Assembly (NCBI GenBank): GCA_018389105.1
Contig: JACATO010000925.1
Location: 558,001 to 622,000 of the forward strand
Reading direction: 5' to 3'
From: Nautilus pompilius
Lineage: Eukaryota > Mollusca > Cephalopoda > Nautilida > Nautilidae
DNA: 64,000 bases
The first letter of the stretch is position 1. Each line of letters begins with the position of its first letter. Under the pieces are notes generated by a model. The model was not told the DNA's origin. It ran no database searches and saw only the letters and a program-made list of their open reading frames with translations. Positions 13,081 through 30,590 of this stretch are shown piece by piece. Made by a program: the position numbers and the translations under genes.

Positions 13081-16000
13081 TTGATCAGTCACAAACCAGC
13101 TAAACTAACCCTTCCCCACCATTTTCCTTGTGGTCACTGTTTGACTAGCCGAATGACGAGAGATCCGACGTATGTATGTTGAAAACCCCTGTATCATCAT
13201 AAATTTTGAATTCCACTATCAAACCATATTCCTCTACCTTTTTCTGAAGTCCAAAATTGACAGGTGCTTATTAAATTGAATGTTATGGCTTAAATATTGG
13301 ACTTTATGTTCACTTTCTTGAAATTGAATGACCATTTTTATTCATTTCGATCTCAAAATTTTCATTTGAAACATGAATAGTGTGAATTAATTAAATATAA
13401 ATTTTGTAAAATGGAAACCAGTTGCATTTATGGTGTAGCTGAAGACCACAGATTTGAATTTGCATCTATTTCTTGCATTGGCATCTTGTTACAAATAGAA
13501 TCTCAAGTCTCATGAATGAATGAAATAATGTTTCTGTGACTTGCGTCTCTGTAAATGTTCTTGTTACACACTGAGTCTAAAGGGAGGAGCAAGTATAGAT
13601 ACGTTGATTAAAGAAAAGGCAGTGATGTGCACCACTGAAAGTACAAGGTCTGCATTACTGTTCAACTTATGTGAAAAGAAACTAAAAAGTGCTGTTATTG
13701 GGAATATTTAACTCCAAAATACATAATTAAAACGTTTTGTTCACAACAAAACAACATAGATCTGAGCATAGTTTTCATTCATTCTCAAGTTGTATTTTGT
13801 AAAAGTTGCTTCTTTTTTTCCCTCTGTATATTAAATTTTAGTGTATTTATTGTAATTAACAGTTTGTTTTTTAAAACAAAAAAACAATGGGTTCGGTCAC
13901 TCGTGGACGCCTTCCATGTGAAATCTTCTGGTAAATAAAAACATAATTAATGGCCGTTGGCCAGGGCCACACCATTACCGAGAAATAGGTTTGGGAACAT
14001 TCAATCCCAGCAGCCCTGTTTGGTGGCTGGTCTTCATGTGTTCAGAGAATCTTCATCCCAAGTAAATACAAATCTTTATTGTATAACACTTAATTTGTAA
14101 AATTTTAAGAGTTTTCAATAAGTAGAAAAAGAGAGGAAATAATAAAAATAAAAAATAAAGATGGTGGCTTTGGGGAGAAGTCATTCTAATTCTGTAGCTA
14201 GCTCTACATTTGTTTGTAATTCCTTTCTTTAAAGAGATACCAGACCAAAATACTAGCAGTGACTATTAAATATTTAATTCAGAACAAAACAACAGTGTAT
14301 TACTGCTTGTACCTTAGGATTGAACTAACTTTTATTGACAAAGTTTAGAAAGTGCAAAGGTAGGTAGGTTTGTTTTTTATTGCTGTTTGACAGAGCACCC
14401 TTGCACTGCCTGATGATGAGAATGGCAGCAGAAGAACAGTTTACAAATAAATGGGAGGGGCGAGTTTGGGATATTGTTACTCCATTGTTCTTTAAAGAAT
14501 TCTTCTATTGTTCTGATGCATGTGTGTAAGTATGTTTTTGAGTATATGTGCCCGTGACAACTTAAGGTGGAGGGTGGGTTGCCAATCCAAGGAAACCCTA
14601 ACCCTAGGACAAGAAAGCAAGCATGGTGATGGACAGGAGTGCCCCTTTATTTTTTTTTTTGTGTAGTTGTATTGCTATTGTGGACAAAGTGCTTCTTTAA
14701 GTGTGTGTTTCTCCTCTCAAAGAGAGAGAGAGTGGGGGTGTTACCAAATCCATGCATGCTTTCAGGTGAGACCATGCTGATAATCACTTCCCTAGGTAGC
14801 TGGACCCATGGAATTGGCAATACCCATCCAACAAGGCCCTAACCCATAGGGCAAGCTTCATCAGGCTTGCTAAGTAGGCTTTTATTTTAGCCAGAGAAGG
14901 CTCATTTTCTTCTTAGCTACTTCTGTGAACCAAACAGTGATATGGTCTACTTAACACTCGAAATTTCATTGGTTTTCATTGGTCAGAGAGAATTCTGAAG
15001 TAGAAGGGCAGCCTCTGTATAACTTAAATAAAGACCCTTCTTAACAAAAACAAAAGTTTTGTTTCTAAATGCTTATAAGTTTTCAACTTCCGGGACCTGG
15101 CTTAGCAAAGTACTCCAGCCAGGTACCATAAGATTACCAAATGAAAAAAAAATTATGTCTACTTTGACAATGCTTATTACAAAGTATTTTATACATGACC
15201 TCTGGTGACATGCAATGTATCATACATTCCTTCCAAGAACTAAATTAAAAACCTTTAATCGCGGTAATGATAGAACAGCTGGAAATGGAACTAGGCAGAC
15301 AATGCCCCTGTTGTCGGTCTTCATAACTGAGTCAATGCATATTACTTACTGATCATCCTGATAGATCTTCCATGAATTCTGTGGTAATCATGCCTGAAAT
15401 GCTTACTCCCAAAGTGGACCTAACCAGTGCCATGGAAAATTGCTACCGATAGTGAATTCTTAAAGAGCACTTAATGGATAATCAAATTTTATGTTACTTA
15501 ACATTTGACAATCATTTGTTGGTGTGTTTCATAGACGGTAATTTCTGTTGTTGTCTTTTGCGGCTGCAGGCTGAGCTGCATTGACACTAACTAGTTCTGG
15601 TTGGGTGACTTTTATCCATGTCTGATGTGCTTTGGGTGGACTGGGATGCAGAATACTTAAGGATGCTTCAAACTGACCAAATCTGACGTCTTCACATCCC
15701 TTTGATTCCTGCTTTGCTTTGCATTGTGTGTGCGTTTCTTCCTGCATATGTAAGATGATGGAGCCTGTAATTGATTAGTCTCTCTCTCTCTCTCGCACAC
15801 GTACATATATAAGTATATTTTTTATAAATATTGAAAAATTATGTATGTATATTTTCATTGAGAAACTGGCTACTTAGGGTTTACTTAGTTGAGAAGAGAT
15901 TAGAAAATGTCTGTGGAGGAAAAGTAATTAAAATTAAATTAATCAGATTCATTTCTCATTGCTAAAGATTTGCGGTAGTTTGTGAATTGTTTAAGCATAT

Positions 16001-19000
16001 ATAATTGAATAATTTCCTTCCTTTTCGTTAATTAATAATTTTAATTTCATAAAGCTAACATTTTGTTGTGTTATCTCCCATTAAATTTTTGAAAAAAAAA
16101 ATTTCCACTTAGATAGTTGCCATGGAAACAGCAGTGTTTGGTACCCAAGTCTGTCAGTGTCTGTCGGGTGCAATATGATACCTTGCAAGGAAATTTCACC
16201 ATTTTGGGATGATCTGTTTTAGCCAGCAATTTCCCTGAACAGGATTTTCCATTTTTTTTTCCTATCCATTTCGGATAACACAAGCCCTGTTTCTTACAAA
16301 AGAGAGCTGTTTGTAGAACACTGTATTAATTTTTTATTTATGTATTTATCATGGTGGTTTCTTGTAATTCCATGCATTTAATCTCCATTACAAGACAAGC
16401 ATGCAGGTTACAGTGTACTTATTAGCCAAATTAATTTCCCTTTAATACTTCCTGTGGCTAGTAATGACCGTATTGAGATATGTATGGAAATTTCCCGTAT
16501 GGAAGTACCTGTCTCTGGATGGTGGAGTATTGAGGGCTGACCATATGACTGATGAGGAAACCATGCTTTACCTTTGCTGCCCACCTTGTCTGATTCCCGG
16601 GGAGCATCTTCCCAGGGAAAGGGCACCTCTACACATTTATAAATAGAGAAAAGTTAAGTAGTTTATTTAGATTACAAAATAAATAATTTTCTTTTTACTG
16701 ATGAAATATTGTCAGAAAATAAGTGTATTTAACAACAGTTTCTTCCCACTTCGTCATCTAAATACTGTTTTGTACGTATTTGGAAAAAAAAGATTAATTA
16801 ACCAATTGTTCTGTATTATCCCCCAGTGTAACGAGTATCTGAGCGGGAATTTTCCTGGAAAGGCACTCTTTGTTTTCAGGCACTAGGACCAAAAAAAAAG
16901 GGTGGGGGTATCCCAAACAAGCTGCATCATCATCACCACCATCACCATAGTAGCATATGTATGTGTATGCGAGTGCTGCGAACTAACAGAGATAATGATT
17001 GCTATCTGCTGTTTCTCATTTTCCTCTTCCCCTTTGCTATCTGTCTTTGTAATCCGATTTATCTTTGTTTGGCTTCTGCATGCAAACTGTGTTGGGAAAA
17101 GTGGGACTCTCAAAAAATACCATCTTCTACATGGTTATTAATTTTTTATGAAACAAAATGTTGCTGCTTCATTTAAATTGGAAATTTGCTGATAATAACT
17201 TTCCAGTGCACGATCCTGGGTCATTGCTTCAACCTGCAGCATTTCCATAATGGCTCTGCACCGTTAATCCGGTTTCTCCCTGCTGCCACAGTTATTCAAA
17301 TTACAGTGTACTTCACAACCCTGATGCACAAATTCAAAAACAAGAAAAAAACATGTATATTAATTTTTAAATATCCCACCACCACCCCCTTAAATTTTCT
17401 TTTGAAAATCTTGAATGTGTTCGCTGATTTCATGATCTGGGATATCAACCAACGCACATGTGAATTCGCATAATTAATTATTAATTATCCTTGTTCATTT
17501 TTTAAAGAGAAAAGATGATTTGAAGTGTAAGCCGTTCATTTGGCCAGAGGTCAAGAAATTCACTGATCAAAGATTAGAGGTCACAGCAGTTGCTAAAGTC
17601 CGGTAAAACGAGATATTTTAAAAGTACGCAAGTCTCCCTGCTACCTTATTTGACGCATTAAAATTATTGATTGCGTTCTATTGAGGAGAGATAAAAAGTG
17701 TTTTGTTTGGTGTTTAACTAGGAGGACTCTACTACAATATCTCTGTTGTGTCAAGAAAAGCTAAAGTTTATTTAATCAGTGTAAATTAAGATAATTACTT
17801 TATTAATAAAGTTTTATGGCTGTCAGATACTTTCTTTATGAAGATTTGGTGCCAGTAATTGTGAATAGGGATTAACAGCATTTTTAAAGAATTGTTTGAC
17901 GTGTGTTGGTTTATAAATTATTTGACAGTGGATCATAATCTTCTCTCTCTTAATTACGTACCAGCACAGATGACATGACAGGTATAGATAGAATTCTCTT
18001 CGTCTGTACAAAACTAGGTTGTCCTGGATAGGAAAAAAAAGGCTTTAGGAACTGTTTTTCATGACAACAGGGCTAACTATCTACAACAGGGATTAAACTA
18101 GTTTGGTTTATATTGAATACTGCTATTAGGTTTCCTAATCAGCATGGCAGGCCAGCGTGGTAGTGGTCAATATTCTTTGAGCATTAAGCTACTGACGTTT
18201 GTCTTTCATTGCATTTCTGGATGTCGGTGTCAGAGCTAAGCTAGTGTTTTTTACCATTCTATCTCTCTCTCACACATTCTTTTTCTCACAGATTCCAAGT
18301 AAATTAGACATTTTTTTTCTTACAGATAAATTAAAAAAAAAAAACATTGTAACAAGCAATAATTTGAAGCACATGTTCAATTTATAAATGCTGGTTTTAA
18401 TCAGGGAATTGATTTGGCAAGGGTTAGGGTTATTAAAGTTGTGTGATTATTTATCTTTGCAAAGATGCTTGAGTGTATTTATTTACACTTTTCAAACAAC
18501 AAATATGATTAATTGAGATAATGTTTTTGTTTACCAAAATCAGTAGAAAGTGTTTGTATATCTATTTACTTTTTTTTATACTTTGGAGGCAAACCTAGAG
18601 CTCAAGTTATAATTTTAATCTTTAAATCAACTATAAATAATGCCTAGAAGCCGAGTTTCAAAATCAGTCCAGCTGTTTAGAGTGAAAAATATATTTATCA
18701 GTGGAGATGGACAAAACTTCCATGTATGTTTGCTGAGGCATTAAATCCACTCCTTGCAGACAGGTGGCTACCATATAAGCATTTACATAATTAGCTTTCC
18801 TACTATGTTACAGCCTAGTTTCTTTTTGTTTTGTTTTTCCATTCTGCTTGTTGACAAACTTAATTTACTCAAATGTGCCCAGGATGTAAATCTGAATCTT
18901 AGAATAATAGTTTAGTTTACTTTTTTCAAGATAGTTCTTGATTATAGCAATATATATATATATTTGTTTTCTCTCTCACCTCACTCCAGCATATGCCCAC

Positions 19001-22000
19001 CTTAATTGCTGGCGTTTTCTCGTCTTTCAGATTAAAGTAATCACGTAAATGTGTTTCCTAACTCATGTCTAATAGTATATTTACTGAGTTGGCACGAGAC
19101 AATTACATTGAAAGCTGTGAATGAATGAATGAATGAGTGGAAACTTTTTCTAGCATCTGTATTGAAGTGTTTCTCTCTACTGTAGCAACTACCCGCTGTC
19201 TCTATTTAATTTCTTTCTTTTTTTTGTACCATTTGCTGGCTTTTCGCTTCATAAATTAACAGAAGAACTGTAATACTGTAGTAGTGGGGGAGGGGTTAAA
19301 AGATAGTTTGATTATTGATGTCAACAGCCCCTAGTGGATTACTGTTGCCCGTGCATGTCCGACGTTCTAGCGCATTCAGGTTTAAGTTTTTCTTCTATCA
19401 CTAATATAAGTGCTCGTGGTTGATGCACAAATTTTTTTTCCAATCCCATATCCATAAATTTAAAAAAAAAATAAATAAATTTGGTGTTTAATAAAATAGG
19501 AGATGATTTGGATCAAAAATAATAATGATTTTAAAATATCTCAGTTGACATGAGTCAGAATAACATTAAAAAAAAAACAGTTTGTGACCTATGTATACTG
19601 CACTGGTTATGGGGAATGAGTGGGTATATGTTGGTACAATTCCTCAGGTGATTTGTTGTTGCCCTTTTGAAGTCGAGCTGCTGCAACTTTCATCAAAATT
19701 TTGCCTACTATTAAAAAAATAACCCCGACCAGAAAAGGGGGAAGATGTGTTCTTAACCCTGTTCACCAACTGTGAGAGAAGAACGGATCTGGATTCATAT
19801 ACGTCGAACTTTTGAAGACGCATTTTAGAGAGTGGAATGAAGAATTCGATAACTTTATCTGGAGAAATGTTTATTACAGGTCCCTTAAAATCCTTACTAA
19901 ACTTAGATGGGTGCATACATCAGACAAAACAGGAGCGTACAAGCTTTTTACGGAGGACCAGAGTCTGCTGCGCACATCTTTGTGGGAGCAGGGGGGGGGG
20001 GGGGAAGGGAGATGACACTCTATGCAAGAAGCATTGCTGAATCCAAGCAAAGACCATAAAAATGGGGTACTGTAGAAAACTTATTGATCAGAAAATACAC
20101 AAATTAATAATTTAACGGAAACAGCATCAACGAGATAGCTGGGCATTGTTTATTTTTAATATTGAAATCTATATCTGCATTTTTTGTACAACATACTCTG
20201 AGTACTTTCCAAATGCTGATCAAGCACCTGCTGCCACCATAAAAAAAAAAAAACAAAAAAAAAATACGAGAAAACTCTACAATATGGTGTTGAAGGCCTC
20301 TTTGAAACCAGCGGTCTCGGTCTGTTGGGTGTTCTGGTACAGAATCCACGTCTACTGCAAGTGTTGTGCAAAGGCTTCTTTTTTTCTTCCAACACGCTTA
20401 TTTTAGTTTTATACTTAAAATAATAAGTAGGCTTTTCATTTCAATGCCATAAAGGAAGTGTGCTTGTGCTATGAAAGACAGTTGTAGAGAGGGAATTGGT
20501 TTAGACTGGTGCTATATCCCACAGGGCCCCCCCCCCAAATCCCGGATTTGCGTGTGTGTGTTTTTTTAATTTGCTGTCCAAATGAATTAGAGTTCTGAAG
20601 ATTCTCCAGGTATGTTTTTAAGACTTCATACAAGAGTGGGTCTTATGTGAGTAGTGGTACATTTGGGAAAGGCGGTGCGTACCACGACACCGCCGGCATA
20701 GTAAGTGCCGATACACAAAATTGATAGTCTTACAGGGTGACGTGAACAACAACAACAAAGGATTGGATCTTTTCTTTTTTGTGGTTTGTTTCTTTACACG
20801 CACTTAAGGAAGGACTAATTTTGACTTATAACGTTAGCTGCATGCTGTGTATTCCTTACTTATTTGTGTGTACTGACCCGTAAAACTTCTGTATTTTTGT
20901 CCCGCGCACCCTGTAGAAACAAACAAGCAGTATACTGCGCATTTAAACTTCACATTTTATTGGTAAGCTACAAAGAAACTTCGTACAGCTTCTGTTCCTG
21001 GAAATCTCAACATCACCAATTGTTGACACCCATGCATTTTTCCTCTTTTCTCTTACATTTTTTAATATACTTTTTTTTTTTTTTTTACTTGAAATCAATG
21101 TTATCACACGCCATTTTGGTAACCGTCTCGAGACAATAACCCGGATTTCTTGAATCTGTTATTGAAAATAAAAGAGAGAAATTCTTTTTACTTTGAAATT
21201 TGTCATACCGTTCACTGAAATTCTAGGCCAATTTTTTTTTTAACCGGAGAAACTTAAAGCTTTTCACCTTTAAAAAAAAAAAAATTTTATTTTTTTTACT
21301 ACTATTGTCGTGGATTTTCAGATAAAACGTAGTAAAGTAAAACTTCCTTTTATTCTTGGGTTACAAGGTATAGTGACTTTTTTGTTTTTAAATCACAGAC
21401 TGCATCACTGGAGTAAACTTTTCTTTAGCTTTTGTATAAACAAAATCTACCCAGATTCTTTTAAGAATTTGCTATAAATTCCATCATATAATTTTGCGAC
21501 TAAAATAGATCGGAAAGCCTGCCTGCTCTTCCTTAGGATTCTTTCCCTGAGACACTCCATGCATTGTTGGCATCTCAGCAATCCAACTAACTGTACATTG
21601 ATCCCTCCTCTCTCTCTCTCTCTCTCTCCTGGTGTTATCATATTGATTGCCTGTACTAATAATGTCTAGACATTGAGGAATTCTTAATAATAAAATAGTA
21701 TCGAGATCCCCAGTGAATTGTATAGAGTTCCCCCTTTGAACAATGTGTCTCCTCAGATGTATTGGACAGATTGCCCCTGTACAGTGTTTACACTGAATTT
21801 TAAAGTCTTAACGTTTGCTTGTTCAAGCCAGGATCTGGTGAATCCCTTTATAGATGCCCACTTGAGAAGACAAAAAAAAAAAATAAAATAATGACAAGAA
21901 ACAAACATCATCGGTAATGAGCTGTTATGCATAGGTTATGGATTTCTGAATGACTATGGATCTCAGTCTGTTGTCAGAGTTAATCAGCCACACCTTTAAA

Positions 22001-22720
22001 GTAACATCAAAGAGCTTTTGTGCCATGATTACATGGCAGCATGTCCAGATTTTCCATATCTCTAGCACCGGTGGGCATGGGGGGGGGGCAGTTGTGTGAT
22101 TCTTTTCAGCAGGGGACAAGTTCTTGGTTTAGTGGGAATCTAGGGATTTAGTGAGATTTGTCTTGCATGCTTTAGCCGAGCTGATAAAGCTTGGGTCAGC
22201 TAGGTTGCTATTTTGCTATCAGGAATCTTCTACATGAACAACTTGGTGTAGATATACATTGATAATCAGCAGGAGACTGGAGTACAAAGTATAGGTAAAC
22301 AAACTATCATTTATTTTATTTTTGTTTAACCAAAGAAAATCAGTTGGGTTTTTTATGCTTAGGATAATTTGAGGCAGGATGTGTGCAGCATTAAGAAATT
22401 TATGGTTTTTGTGCACGCCAGCTAGGTTTTATTTAGGTTCTTGACTCTGCTGTCTGTATTTCTCTATCTGCACGTTAATGAAAGATGGCACGGATTTCCT
22501 CTCTCCTTCCAACCAGCCATTCATTTCTTGATTGTGGTGGTCATACATGCAGAAGAAGAACGAATTCTAACAAAATGGTGTATTACTTATAAACTTATTG
22601 TACTGAGAAACCTTAGGTTTCACGACTCTCTTAAAATCGAAACAAATACTCAACTATTTAGAACTAGCATCTATTCATGAAATTCTATAATGTCTATATA
22701 GTAGTCCAAAAGAAGCTAAT
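13081..22720. other. Long non-coding stretch with simple repeats
   Basis: Nearly 10 kb without a gene I can support. It contains a TC repeat (15779-15794), a GAAT repeat (about 19119-19136), a 14-base poly-G run (19991-20004), a TC repeat (about 21608-21628) and many poly-A and poly-T runs. Small open frames at 15529-15747 (minus), 16464-16646 (plus), 16961-17176 (plus) and 19812-20015 (plus) have no recognisable family and mostly have equally long frames opposite or overlapping them. Confidence 0.55.
19991..20004. repeat. Poly-G run, 14 bases
   Basis: Fourteen consecutive G residues follow gggagca and run into aaggga. Seen directly. Such a tract can form G-quadruplex structures and is prone to assembly error. 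Confidence 0.95.
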
Positions 22721-22724
22721 TATA

Positions 22725-22755
22725 CAGGACGTGGGGCACAATTAACTTTACCCTG
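22725..22755. repeat. Possible terminal repeat tip of a mariner/IS630-type element
   Basis: The segment caggacgtggggcacaatta and what follows is bounded on both sides by TA and has inverted tips: tatacagg at 22721 and cctgtata ending at 22759. TA target sites and a terminal CAGG are typical of Tc1/mariner/IS630 elements. It lies about 230 bp beyond the C-terminal side of the minus-strand transposase remnant at 22980-23430, so it may be that element's outer end, or a tiny leftover of both ends joined. The matching far end was not found. Confidence 0.35.
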
Positions 22756-22979
22756 TATAAATGATGATAAAGTTTGTATTTAAAAAAAAAATTATAATTA
22801 TTTTAACTTTATTATTATTTGAAAATTACAAATGATGAAGATTGGTTAAAAAGTCACTTAAACTTGCTAAGAAATCAAAATCCCAACAGTTTGAAAATTA
22901 GGGCAGGGGTTCAAATTGCAGAGTCAGCATCAGTTGACAGACTGACAAATTGTGATTTGCACTTGATTTTCTGAATTCA

Positions 22980-23430
22980 TCCACATAAAATTTGTCGTCT
23001 TTTCTACCTGGTGGCTTTTTTTTGCGTACACGTTCTCCTTAATTAATTCTTCGGATAGAAAAGTTTACTGGGGTTAAATCAGGTGCTTATGCAGGCCAGT
23101 TAAAGGCTAATCCACCTACCTGGAAAAGTTTCAACTAGATTCTTAACGGCAGTGCCAAAATGTGGTAGAGCTCTGTCCTGTAGCCAAATCACGGCAATAA
23201 ACCAGTGTAAAGCCCACATTTATTCTCTTTTGTTCTGATGTTATATTTTATGCCATGAACACATGCATCATACACAGAGTCTGTTTCATCAAACATCTGT
23301 GAGGGTGCAGTAGGTTGGTCGGAATCAGGAAACTTTTCAGAAAACGTGGCTTCAGCTGACTTAAACACTCTACTGACATTCTTTAATTGCAAATGTACCT
23401 TGCTCTTTCCATTAATTTCAGCCATCTGTA
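22980..23430 (-). pseudogene. Collapsed IS630/Tc1-superfamily transposase (HTH + DDE remnants)
   Basis: The minus strand holds a 78-codon frame (23425 down to 23189). Its segment SEKFPDSDQPT followed by FDETDSVYDA resembles the N-terminal helix-turn-helix of IS630-like transposases, which typically read KFPGRxxPT followed by FxxTGSVxD. Directly beyond it, in another frame (about 23188 down to 23110), is WLQDRALPHFGTAVKN followed by ETFPGRW. This is the second-Asp region of the DDE domain, usually QQDGAPPH, and its downstream FPxRWIG block. A degenerate WPA-SPDLTP-like block follows near 23050-23100. The central part of the protein is missing and several frame changes are present. The family assignment is from remembered motif order, not a search. 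Confidence 0.65.
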
Positions 23431-23632
23431 CTTGATTGATTAAAATATAATCAGTACAATAAAAAAAAATAGTAAACTTGCAAATAATAATACAAAAATT
23501 TTAGGTGTTGAAAATTAAAGTAATGTTTGACGCCATATGCTTAAACAAATCTACTCCATGTTATGTAAGAATTTGTTTCTCATCAACCGTATGTTGGCAC
23601 TGCGGGGTGCAGGACATTGGTCCTTTCTTTGA

Positions 23633-23773
23633 TTGATCGGTCCATATTTAGAATATGCACTCAAGGTTTGGCATAGCGTTATGGATGTTCACAGTTTGGT
23701 AGGGGTACAAAAGTGTTTTATCAGAATGATTTGGGGAATAGATGATGTAGGAATTTCACACATTAAACTTTGA
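23633..23773 (+). pseudogene. LINE reverse-transcriptase remnant (distal region)
   Basis: A 46-codon open stretch on the plus strand reads GPYLEYALKVWH, then HSLVGVQKCFIRMIWG, and ends at a stop. The pattern RPxLEYAxxVWxPxxxxxxxxLExVQRRxxRMI is typical of the region just after the reverse-transcriptase core of non-LTR retrotransposons. Nothing matching the catalytic core (YADD or FADD) is seen upstream, so this is a short orphan fragment. It lies about 600 bp upstream of the PSMD1 exon, inside the intron. The match is short, so chance remains possible. Confidence 0.5.
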
Positions 23774-28255
<4,482 letters not shown>

Positions 28256-28892
28256 TTCTAGAGCAGTGGTTCCCAACCAGGGCGTCGCGGAAGCCCGGAA
28301 GTTTCAATTTTTGTCGTATGACCGAGTCAAGAAACTGTTACGTATTTCTTTTGTTTATATGTACCGTATTTGCCGGCTTAGAAGGCGCAGTTTTTTTCCA
28401 GAAAAAAGTATATAAAAATTACCCTGAGTCAAATACGCTGGTATCACCGATGGGAAGCCAAGCGCTGAAGGTGTAAGGCTTGTCTCCCATGGCAGGCACC
28501 CCCATCACAGGCCTTTGCAGTAACACACTTGCATCATCCCCCCACAGCTTCCTGTCACACTGCCACCCTCAAAGAAACACGGACAATACACACTGGCAAA
28601 ACAAAGGCCAGTACTCAAACTGTTACCGCAGTAGGACTGACACAATCGAGCTGCGCTCCCATTGGCTAACGCCATTGGGGCCTGCAGATAAAAGACTTGG
28701 GCACCAACACAACACACCACAGCTGTTCTGATCAGAGGTAGAGTTCACTGATCCCAGTAGATTTCTGTTTAGCTGTTGTTAATTTACTGTATGTGCAGAT
28801 GATGTTCCCCGAAAAATCACTAAAATAATTTTCAATAAATGTATGATGAAATGTACTAAAATCCATTTTTTTTTGATATAATATACAACATA

Positions 28893-30236
28893 CAAGGTGT
28901 AGTCAAAAAGTATCCAACCTTGAATTTGTTTGAACAAAATAATAATGCGTGAGCAAAATCCACATGGGTATTAGGTGGCCGCGTCCTTCCTGAGCATGCA
29001 CAAAAATTTTCGTGTCTGTAGGTTGCACCAGTCACCCGCAGTGACGCGTTGAGTACAGACGTGAAGAGTGTGCTGTGCGATTTTTCTTTTTGAGTCAAGA
29101 TGACCAAGCGCATTGAACAAAGATACTGTATCAAATTCTGCCAAAAACTTGGTGATACGCAAGCCCAGACTATCGAGAAGATTCAGAAGGCCTTTGGAGA
29201 TGATGCTATGGGAAAAAACACAAATAAAGGAGTGGTACAAACAGTTCAAAGATGGCCACACCTCAGTGGACAGTGAGCCACATTGTGGCAGACCATCAAC
29301 TAGCAGAAATGACGAAATGATTGCAAAGGTTCGAGGAATTCTATGAAGACTGTCGTGTGACTATTGAGGAGATTGTTGCGGAAGTTGGAATCAGCCATGG
29401 GTCAGTTCAGTCAATTATAACAGAAGATTTGTGCATGAGGAGGGTGTTGGCCAAATTCGTACCAAAGTTGCTGTCTGACCAGCAGGAAGAAAACAGAAAG
29501 GAAATCTCCCAGGACATGCTGGAGTGTGCTAGCCAAGATCAAAACTTCATGAACACTATCATCACTGGTGATGAGACATGGGTGTACGGCTATGACCCTG
29601 AAACAAAATTGCAATCATCCCAATGGAAGCATCCATCCTCGCCAAGACCAAAGAAAGCAAGACAGGTGCGCAGCAATGTTAAACTGATGATGGTCTGTTT
29701 TTTTGACTACAGAGGTATTGTGCACCATGAATATGCACCACAAGGTCAGACAATTAACCAATTAACAAAGAATACTACCTGGGGGTTCTTCGTCGCCTTC
29801 ATGAAGCTGTGTGGCGAAAACGACCCGACCTGTGGACAGCAAAGAACTGGCAACTCCACCATGACAACGCACCCGCTCATTCCGCCCATGTCGTCCAAGC
29901 ATTCCTCGCCAAGCATAACACACCACTTGTTCGTCAGGCTTCCTACTCCCCAGACTTGGCTCTGTGTGACTTTTGGCTATTCCCAAAGCTCAAAAAAACA
30001 CTCAAAGGGAGACGATTTGAGTCAACAGAGGACATTAAGTAAATTCGACGGCACAGCTCTATAGCATCCCAAAAAGTGATTTCCAGAAATGTTTCCAGCA
30101 GTGGCAGGAATGCTGTCAGAAGTGTGTAGACTCCCAAGGTGAATACTTTGAAGGAGAGTAAATCAAAATGGTGACTTTTTTAATATTACTTGTTTTTTTT
30201 TTTGCCAAAGGTCGGATACTTTTTGACTACACCTCG
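28893..30236 (+). mobile_element. mariner element (DD34D), full length, inserted in the hAT element
   Basis: The 1344-bp element has inverted ends: left caaggtgtagtcaaaaagta and, read inward from the right, cgaggtgtagtcaaaaagta, continuing to about 29 bp with two mismatches. TA dinucleotides flank both ends (28891-28892 and 30237-30238), the standard mariner target. The length is that of a complete mariner. It carries a transposase gene in plus orientation that is broken by several frameshifts. Confidence 0.95.
29100..30161 (+). pseudogene. mariner transposase, frameshifted
   Basis: The reading begins MTKRIEQRYCIKFCQKLGD, the usual start of this mariner group. The N-terminal helix-turn-helix half continues through IKEWYKQFKDG and GRPSTSRNDEM. 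The linker motif appears as AKFVPKLL. The first catalytic Asp is in IITGDETWVYGYDPE, the second in LHHDNAPAHSAHVV, and the third in YSPDLALCDFWLFPK, 34 residues after the second, giving DD34D. All catalytic residues are therefore present, but about four frame disruptions break the gene: near 29210 in an A-run, near 29335 where a small deletion gives a stop, near 29765 where a short near-duplication of attaac sequence is inserted, and near 30042. The last part ends GEYFEGE, as expected. The undisturbed length would be about 350 residues, the normal size. It cannot make active enzyme as it stands. Confidence 0.93.
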
Positions 30237-30590
30237 TATTGTTTCTGTTGCTTTTTAGTTCAGGGAACATTTACATTGGTTTTTCTCCAATAATATTCAT
30301 TTGAATTTGTATTGATGAAACTTTTGTAGTTTTACATTTCAATTTTCCTTTAATGGTCCTTCATGCTTTAAGTTTCAGTTTTAGTTAGTATAAATTAAGT
30401 TTATTCTTATCTTTCTTTTTGGTCTAAAGATAGACGAAGCTTAAGGGCTGTCCTGTTAGTACGTACGCAATGCTAAATTTATTTTTTGATTTTGTTTTCA
30501 ATTATGGAAAGTGTAGCAGGGGGTTGCAGGTCTTTTGAATATTAGAAAAAGGTCTACAAGTCAAAAAGGTTGGGAACCACTGTTCTAGAG

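Larger units (their letters stand above)
28264..30582. mobile_element. Non-autonomous hAT-type element, interrupted by a mariner
   Basis: The ends are inverted repeats: cagtggttcccaacc at 28264 and ggttgggaaccactg ending at 30582, a perfect 15-bp match. A perfect 8-bp direct repeat, ttctagag, flanks them (28256-28263 and 30583-30590). CAGTGGTTC-type ends and an 8-bp target duplication are diagnostic of hAT elements. Removing the inserted mariner (28893-30236 plus one TA) leaves roughly 970 bp with no transposase, so the element depended on a partner for movement. Its inner left part (about 28430-28730) is GC-rich. The intact target duplication and matching ends suggest a fairly recent insertion. 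Confidence 0.9.

Noticed and set aside
29411-30137. Minus-strand open frames opposite the mariner transposase
   Set aside because: These are shadows of the plus-strand transposase.
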